Below are positions 16,346 through 20,355 of a DNA stretch of 20,355 nucleotides, piece after piece. Position 1 is the stretch's first letter; every line of letters starts with the position of its first letter. A model generated the notes under the pieces. The model did not search any database and was not told where the DNA came from. It saw nothing but the letters and a program-made list of their open reading frames with translations. The stretch spans positions 1-20,355 of the forward strand of contig CAYXJR010000076.1 in NCBI GenBank assembly GCA_964465145.1. Direction: 5' to 3'. Source of the DNA: JAUVKA01 sp964465145. Lineage in GTDB: Bacteria; Bacteroidota; Bacteroidia; Bacteroidales; UBA12481. The position numbers and the translations under genes are program-made.

Positions 16346-16468
16346 TTATTTTTCCTTCTCTTCGTTTTTTTCCATTTCTTTTAGATAAGCCTTTCGCTCT
16401 GAGAGGAATTCATCAAAATCATGCATGAATTCATCAAAAATCCTGTTTAAGATTATGTTCAAACCCAT
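16346..16468 (-). CDS. Possible small ORF downstream of pyrD (40 aa)
   Basis: An ATG at 16468 opens a 40-codon frame ending with TAA at 16346-16348. The peptide begins MGLNIILNRIFDEF and ends in a charged Lys/Glu helix (YLKEMEKNEEKEK). It is highly charged and probably all helical, with periodic Phe/Leu, unlike random AT-rich translation. It lies 38 nt after the pyrD stop on the same strand and 26 nt before the 16287-16320 hairpin, so it would be the last gene of the transcript. No ribosome binding site or known family was recognised. It is the only coding candidate between 16098 and 16506. Confidence 0.45.
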   Translation of the reverse strand: MGLNIILNRIFDEFMHDFDEFLSERKAYLKEMEKNEEKEK

Positions 16469-16506
16469 ACCAAAATGAGTAGATTGATAATAGAAAAATG
16501 ATGTTC

Positions 16507-17529
16507 TTATAACTTTTTAAGTATTTGCCTGATCAGGCCTGGACCTTCATAGATAAATCCAGTATATAGCTGAACCAGATCAGCACCAGCATTAATCTTT
16601 TCCAAGGCATCTCCTGCACTCATTATACCACCTGATGCAATAATTGGAAAGGACGGTGGCAATGCCTTTCTCAAAGTCGATATTATCTCGGTTGATCGGT
16701 GGGATAATGGTTTCCCACTCAATCCCCCATTCCCTATCATTACAATTTTATCTTTCTTTGAGGCCAGATTTTCCCGGCTGACACTTGTATTGGTTGCCAC
16801 TAACCCATCAATCCCGGTCTCCTTCACTACCTCAATTAAGTCAAGTAATTGTTTATTATTAAGGTCAGGCGATACTTTTAGAAGCAGAGGCACAAATATC
16901 TTTTTACTCTCCCTAATATCCAGCAATCGGTTTAAAATCTCTCTCAAAGAATCCTTGTCCTGCAATTCTCTTAGGTCGGAAACATTTGGACAACTGATAT
17001 TAACTACAAAATAATCTACTAAGCCCAGTAGCTTCTCAAAGCAATAGGCATAATCTTCAACTGCCTCTTTATTGGGTGTAGAAGTGTTTTTTCCAATATT
17101 GCCTCCAATAATAATCCCTGCAGGTCTATTTTCAAGCCGTTCAGCCAGAGCATCAACTCCTCTGTTGTTAAATCCCATTCGGTTAATTAGAGCTTGATCC
17201 TTAGTCAGCCTGAATAACCTGGGCCTGGGATTACCTGGCTGAGGCTTAGGTGTAACAGTTCCCAGCTCAAGGAAACTGAAACCAAGTTTACTCATTGGCC
17301 TAATGGCTACACCGTCTTTATCTAAACCAGCCGCCATACCAACTGGATGACAAAATCGCAGGCCCAATATTTCAACAGACTTGTCAATATTTTTATTCCG
17401 TCGAAAAAAAAGTGGAAGAAGACCAGGAATAGATGAAATTACATTCAGGAATCCGAAGGTGAAATGATGAATTTTCTCAGGAGGCCATAAAAACAGAATG
17501 GGTCGGAAAATTTTTTTGTATATCCCCAT
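16507..17529 (-). CDS. pyrD: Dihydroorotate dehydrogenase, class 2 (quinone-dependent) (340 aa)
   Basis: Oxidises dihydroorotate to orotate in pyrimidine synthesis and passes electrons through FMN to quinone at the inner membrane. The N-terminal 40 residues (KKIFRPILFLWPPEKIHHFTFGFLN) are the membrane-associating extension specific to class 2. The rest has PVGMAAGLDKDG (62-73), NPRPRLFRL and INRMGFNN, NISCPN (177-182), ATNTSVSRENL, GNGGLSGKPL and ASGGIMSAGDALEKINAGADLVQLYTG. The catalytic base position in NISCPN is Cys180, where class 2 enzymes usually have Ser; Cys is the class 1 choice. I start at the ATG at 17529; a TTG three bases earlier is in frame but unlikely. A TACCTTTG box lies 24 nt upstream, so it need not depend on the XRE gene. 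Confidence 0.96.
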   Translation of the reverse strand: MGIYKKIFRPILFLWPPEKIHHFTFGFLNVISSIPGLLPLFFRRNKNIDKSVEILGLRFCHPVGMAAGLDKDGVAIRPMSKLGFSFLELGTVTPKPQPGNPRPRLFRLTKDQALINRMGFNNRGVDALAERLENRPAGIIIGGNIGKNTSTPNKEAVEDYAYCFEKLLGLVDYFVVNISCPNVSDLRELQDKDSLREILNRLLDIRESKKIFVPLLLKVSPDLNNKQLLDLIEVVKETGIDGLVATNTSVSRENLASKKDKIVMIGNGGLSGKPLSHRSTEIISTLRKALPPSFPIIASGGIMSAGDALEKINAGADLVQLYTGFIYEGPGLIRQILKKL

Positions 17530-17553
17530 CAAATGAAACTAGATCTAACGAGA

Positions 17554-17561
17554 CAAAGGTA
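17554..17561 (-). promoter_or_regulatory. -7 box TACCTTTG for pyrD
   Basis: CAAAGGTA on the plus strand gives TACCTTTG on the minus strand, an exact consensus box 24 nt before the pyrD ATG. It lies in the 50-bp gap between the XRE stop and pyrD. No -33 TTTG was seen; the position falls in the end of the XRE gene. Confidence 0.6.
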
Positions 17562-17579
17562 GAAAAACTAAGATATGTT

Positions 17580-18020
17580 TTACCCTGGTTTCTCTGGCTT
17601 GTATACCTGGTAAGTAGAGTCGGAATAAAATATTAAAATCTGGGATACATATTTTTCAGTCTTTTCCTTTATTATTCCCTCATTAACAGGTGATTCTGTG
17701 TTCAGATCTAATGTTGGATTCTTATGTATATCCTTTGATTCAGAATTAACATTAGAAAATAGATTAGCGGAGATTAGATTAGGCCTATCATCTTTAGTTT
17801 CAAGATCTTGTTGGTTATACATTTCACCTTTTCCCATTATTAGCCAGTCGGAATTTATCTTCGGAAACCTCTGTAGAGTTTTCATCATAAAATCCAGACT
17901 GGGATTATTCCTACCATTCAGGATGTGAGAAAGACTGCTGCGTTGAACCCCGATCTCATCAGCAAATGATCCTGAGGTAAACCCCTCTCTTAGTAGTATT
18001 TCCTTCAGTCTGTTTAGCAT
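17580..18020 (-). CDS. XRE-family helix-turn-helix transcriptional regulator (146 aa)
   Basis: A predicted DNA-binding regulator. An N-terminal Cro/CI-type HTH covers about residues 1-60: LKEILLREGFTSGSFADEIGVQRSSLSHILNGRNNPSLDFM. It is followed by DWLIMGKGEMY, a phrase shared by Bacteroidota regulators of this type. A low-complexity Asn/Ser/Asp linker (70-120) leads to a C-terminal beta segment (VSQILIFYSDSTYQVYKPE), probably for multimerisation or ligand sensing. The ATG at 18020 is 4 nt after a TACTTTTG -7 box with a TTTG -33 element 20 nt further up, so the message is nearly leaderless. The same region contains TTAC-N4-GTAA palindromes, one overlapping the -7 box, which suggests autorepression (inference). 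The gene is followed by pyrD but pyrD has its own box. Confidence 0.9.
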   Translation of the reverse strand: MLNRLKEILLREGFTSGSFADEIGVQRSSLSHILNGRNNPSLDFMMKTLQRFPKINSDWLIMGKGEMYNQQDLETKDDRPNLISANLFSNVNSESKDIHKNPTLDLNTESPVNEGIIKEKTEKYVSQILIFYSDSTYQVYKPEKPG

Positions 18021-18021
18021 A

Positions 18022-18112
18022 TTACAAAAGTAAATTATATAGTTTACAAATACAAATCACAAATGTAATCTCCTCTAATGACAACAGTGAACTCTGATGT
18101 TTACATATGTAA
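18022..18112 (-). promoter_or_regulatory. XRE promoter with candidate operators TTAC-N4-GTAA
   Basis: The -7 box TACTTTTG is at 18025-18032 (minus strand) and a TTTG -33 box at 18053-18056, with 20-nt spacing, a full Bacteroidota promoter. TTAC-AAAA-GTAA (18022-18033) overlaps the -7 box. A perfect 12-bp palindrome TTACATATGTAA, with the same TTAC-N4-GTAA plan, lies at 18101-18112. TCAC-AAAT-GTAA (18057-18068) differs by one base and TTACAAAT at 18044 is a half-site. The arrangement suits an autoregulated repressor. Confidence 0.5.
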
Positions 18113-18803
18113 CATTGATCTATATTAAAAGATAAAATAAATATGCATTCAGATGATATATAGTACTACTTCAATACAATTATGGAAATATAGGTGTATT
18201 ATTCCGCGAATAGACATTCACAATTAGTCATTAATAGGTAATCGCATACTATAAATGCTATATATATGTATAAATGGACCAATTATTCGCTTTGTTGAAG
18301 ATTGATGCATTTAGTGGCATCAAATGGCATAATTGCAATGAATTATTGAATAAATTGGTATATTAAAGTAACACTAATAGATTAGTATAGTAATGATCTA
18401 AGAATAAAGCGATTAATTAACTAAAAACTACAATTGTAAATAGATTCTTTCTATACTTGCGTTGAATTCATGGTTTTCCTACAAGTTAAAGTTGATGTAA
18501 TGGTATTTATAACATTGGTTATCTGTCTTGTAACACTTATATTAACACTTGTAATGTAGTATAAAACGCATAATTCTTATTTGTAATCAGGGGTGGGGAA
18601 TTCAACTTGCTTAGAGAATACAATTGTAATCCCTGAGAGATACATTTGTTAAATCATGCTTGGAATTATTATTAGGAATGTAATCTCAAGAAATATTAGT
18701 GAAATTATTTGAATTGCTCAGAAATGATTGTGTTCAGGAATTGAATTATCTCTCCAAGCGTGTTGGAAATTAGTCGATTATATTTGTCAATTAGTAAATA
18801 ATG
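18113..18803. other. AT-rich intergenic region without a clear gene
   Basis: About 690 bp between the XRE promoter region and tRNA-Gly with no long open frame and no transposase, phage or rRNA signal. It holds an inverted repeat ACTAAT-AG-ATTAGT (18373-18386), two copies of the palindrome TACAATTGTA (18429-18438 and 18619-18628), a TAACACTT direct repeat (18531 and 18543), and repeated TGTAA words at 18435, 18496, 18529, 18550, 18582, 18625 and 18679. A 29-codon hydrophobic frame lies at 18470-18559. A small RNA is possible but no convincing structure was identified. Confidence 0.6.
18470..18559 (+). CDS. Possible small hydrophobic peptide (29 aa), low confidence
   Basis: An ATG at 18470 opens 29 codons ending at TAG (18557-18559). 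The peptide begins MVFLQVKVDV and continues with about 19 uninterrupted hydrophobic or Thr residues (from MVFITLVICL), which would form one membrane helix. A near-consensus -7 box TATACTTG (18452-18459, one mismatch) is just upstream; no Shine-Dalgarno sequence is seen. Short hydrophobic frames arise easily in AT-rich DNA, so this may be chance. If expressed it would be a single-span membrane peptide. Confidence 0.22.
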   Translation: MVFLQVKVDVMVFITLVICLVTLILTLVM

Positions 18804-18875
18804 AGCGGGAAACGGGGATCGAACCCGCGACCCTCAGCTTGGGAAGCTGATGCTCTACCACTGAGCTACTCCCGC
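18804..18875 (-). tRNA. tRNA-Gly (anticodon CCC)
   Basis: A complete 72-nt cloverleaf reads on the minus strand: acceptor GCGGGAG with TTCCCGC (one G-U pair), D arm GCTC-AGTGGTA-GAGC, anticodon arm TCAGC-TTCCCAA-GCTGA, five-base variable region, T arm GCGGG-TTCGATC-CCCGT, and discriminator T. The seven-base anticodon loop places CCC at positions 34-36, so it reads GGG (Gly). CCA is not encoded, as is usual in Bacteroidota. No other tRNA is next to it. Confidence 0.97.
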
Positions 18876-18903
18876 TTATATCTTACGAATTTTCAATGAC
18901 TGA

Positions 18904-18911
18904 CAAAAGTA
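18904..18911 (-). promoter_or_regulatory. -7 box TACTTTTG for tRNA-Gly
   Basis: CAAAAGTA on the plus strand reads TACTTTTG on the minus strand, an exact TAnnTTTG box 28 nt before the mature tRNA 5' end. This would give a 5' leader of about 25 nt for RNase P removal. No obvious -33 TTTG. Confidence 0.55.
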
Positions 18912-19026
18912 AAAAGCCTTAACATATTAGAAAAATGAAATTGCTATAAAAATGAAAATTATTGCAGCAAATATAAGTCGTTGTATAATCTACAGACAAT
19001 GAACTATTTAGATTAGCCCAGGATGA

Positions 19027-20310
19027 TTACAATATTTTTATTTTCTCATATTCCCCCTCTGTTCTGGCAACAATAGTTGCTACAGTTGAATCGCCAGTCA
19101 CATTAACAACTGTTCGAAGCATATCCAGCGGCCTATCAATTCCCAGGATCAAGGCAAGTCCTTCCACTGGTATACCGGCTGCGGTGAGTACGATGATCAG
19201 CATAACAATACTTCCTCCAGGTACTCCAGGTGAACCAATTGAGGCAAATAGTGCAGTTATAACGATTATTAACTGTTGGCCTAAGCTAAGTTCAATTCCG
19301 AAAACCTGAGCAATAAAAACGGCTGCAATTGCCTGATAGCAGCTTGTTCCATCCATATTGATAGTCACTCCAACAGGTAAAACAAAATTTGCCACCCCCT
19401 TAGAAACACCAATTTCTTGAGTTACTTGTTTCATTGTTACGGGAAGGGTAGCGGCACTTGAACTTGTTGAAAAAGCTACCAGCTGGGCCGGCATAATGGC
19501 CTTAAAAAACTTAAAATATTTGACCTTTTTGAAAAAGATCTTAAGAAATATTGGGTAAATAACTGAAACCATTATCAGTAAGCCAAGAACCACTGTTATA
19601 AAATACAGGCCAAGGGCAGCAAACAATTCAGAATCACCGGAAAAATCGACAATCAGGGCAGCCAGAAGGGCGAAAACACCTATTGATGCGGCTGACATGA
19701 TCAAATCTATTAGCTTCAAAATGATATCATTCAGACTATTAATAAACTTTTTCACAGGTTTGACACGATTCTTGGGAAGTAAGATCATAGAAACAGCAAA
19801 CAAAATTGCGAAGAGAATTACCTGCAGCATTTTAGAGTTATCACTTAAGGCTTTGAAGATATTATCCGGGACCATATCTACTATAAAGTACAAGGGTGAT
19901 TCCTCTTTGATCTCTGCGGCCGCTTCTTGTTTATCCATTACGGTGGCACCAAATTTCTCCTGGTATTCCAATTTTTTCTCATCAGGAAAGGTGTTGCCTG
20001 GCCCAATTGAATTAACCAAAAATAGGCCGAGGGTAATAGCAATCAGTGTGGAAATAATATATAGGCCAAGGGTCTTTAACCCCATTGTACTTAGCTTCGA
20101 GATATTGTTTAGGCCAGAGATACCCTTAACCAGGGATACAAATATCAAGGGAACCGCGATAAGTTTGAGCAGATTTAAGAAAATAGTACCCCATGGCTTA
20201 ATCCAATTAGAAGTGAATTTTTCGAGATTGAATTGAACTGCAATAAGTCCCCACAATATTCCCAGGACCATCCCAATGATTATTTGCAGAAACAAGGGTA
20301 TCTTTTTCAT
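19027..20310 (-). CDS. Dicarboxylate/amino acid:cation symporter, DAACS family (427 aa)
   Basis: An inner-membrane secondary transporter of the GltP/DctA type, taking up glutamate, aspartate or C4-dicarboxylates with sodium or protons. About eight membrane helices are visible, beginning with FLQIIIGMVLGILWGLIAV. The Ser-rich hairpin STSSSAATLP (281-290), the NMDGT motif (318-322) and the C-terminal GSPGVPGGSIVM with GIDRPLDMLRTVVNVTGDSTVATIVAR are the binding-site signatures of the family. A roughly 35-residue charged insert (108-138) between early helices is larger than in E. coli GltP. Substrate cannot be fixed from sequence: the GIDRPLDMLRT-NVTGD stretch with Asp resembles amino-acid rather than dicarboxylate members, which is tentative. 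The tRNA-Gly gene lies downstream on the same strand with its own promoter. Confidence 0.95.
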   Translation of the reverse strand: MKKIPLFLQIIIGMVLGILWGLIAVQFNLEKFTSNWIKPWGTIFLNLLKLIAVPLIFVSLVKGISGLNNISKLSTMGLKTLGLYIISTLIAITLGLFLVNSIGPGNTFPDEKKLEYQEKFGATVMDKQEAAAEIKEESPLYFIVDMVPDNIFKALSDNSKMLQVILFAILFAVSMILLPKNRVKPVKKFINSLNDIILKLIDLIMSAASIGVFALLAALIVDFSGDSELFAALGLYFITVVLGLLIMVSVIYPIFLKIFFKKVKYFKFFKAIMPAQLVAFSTSSSAATLPVTMKQVTQEIGVSKGVANFVLPVGVTINMDGTSCYQAIAAVFIAQVFGIELSLGQQLIIVITALFASIGSPGVPGGSIVMLIIVLTAAGIPVEGLALILGIDRPLDMLRTVVNVTGDSTVATIVARTEGEYEKIKIL

Positions 20311-20355
20311 GTGTATATAATTTTGTAAACTATTGAAATTCAGTAAAATAAAAAA

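Noticed and set aside
17530..17532. TTG start for pyrD
   Set aside because: It directly precedes an ATG that gives the normal class 2 N-terminus, so the ATG at 17529 is preferred.
18113..18803. Replication origin or integration site next to the tRNA
   Set aside because: No DnaA-box cluster, integrase, or repeat of the tRNA 3' end was seen.
18986..19015. TAATCTA/TAGATTA hairpin as terminator of the symporter gene
   Set aside because: Only a 7-bp AT-only stem with a 16-nt loop and no U-tract; too weak.
19697..20236. 179-codon plus-strand open frame inside the symporter gene
   Set aside because: It lies wholly antisense to a complete DAACS transporter with intact signatures; its composition reflects the reverse of hydrophobic codons.

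Overview
The window looks like chromosome from a member of the Bacteroidota, probably Bacteroidales or Marinilabiliales. Three signs point there. Two large secreted proteins carry type IX secretion (T9SS type A) C-terminal sorting domains. The Bacteroidota -7 promoter box TAnnTTTG recurs ahead of genes. The one tRNA has no encoded CCA and Shine-Dalgarno sites are weak or absent. The DNA is AT-rich and most genes lie on the minus strand. I see no insertion sequence, phage gene, CRISPR array or rRNA.

Layout. Positions 1-5892 hold a secretion and glycan block on the minus strand, in transcription order: a 644-aa T9SS protein, a GH33-type sialidase lipoprotein 13 nt behind it, a short SGNH hydrolase that seems to have lost its middle, and a second 631-aa T9SS protein that is a paralogue of the first. 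A 42-bp heptamer array abuts the sialidase stop, and a long palindromic repeat abuts the stop of the last gene. Positions 6085-8290, on the plus strand, hold a Ser/Asn-rich exported protein with a conserved C-terminal domain, then a TonB-like energy transducer. The latter runs tail-to-tail into an AAA_28-type P-loop protein. Enolase follows with its own promoter and a 12-bp hairpin terminator. Next are a PduO-type cobalamin adenosyltransferase and, just upstream of it, an unfamiliar protein made of a duplicated pair of OB/S1-like modules.

Positions 12045-16097 hold an Lrp/AsnC regulator (+), tail-to-tail with a class C beta-lactamase-like serine hydrolase, then an HD-domain protein and a C69 dipeptidase separated by 4 nt. 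Positions 16346-18020 hold a possible 40-aa ORF, quinone-type dihydroorotate dehydrogenase (pyrD) and an XRE-family regulator, each of the last two with its own -7 box. Positions 18021-18803 are AT-rich and essentially geneless, with TTAC/GTAA palindromes and a possible 29-aa hydrophobic ORF. The right end holds tRNA-Gly(CCC) and a dicarboxylate/amino-acid:cation symporter.

Most genes are ordinary housekeeping or cell-envelope genes and I did not find a convincing new multi-gene defence or biosynthetic system. The items most worth checking are the duplicated OB-like protein beside the cobalamin adenosyltransferase, the palindrome series at the XRE gene, the cysteine at the catalytic-base position of PyrD, the internally shortened SGNH hydrolase, and the T9SS paralogues flanking a sialidase.
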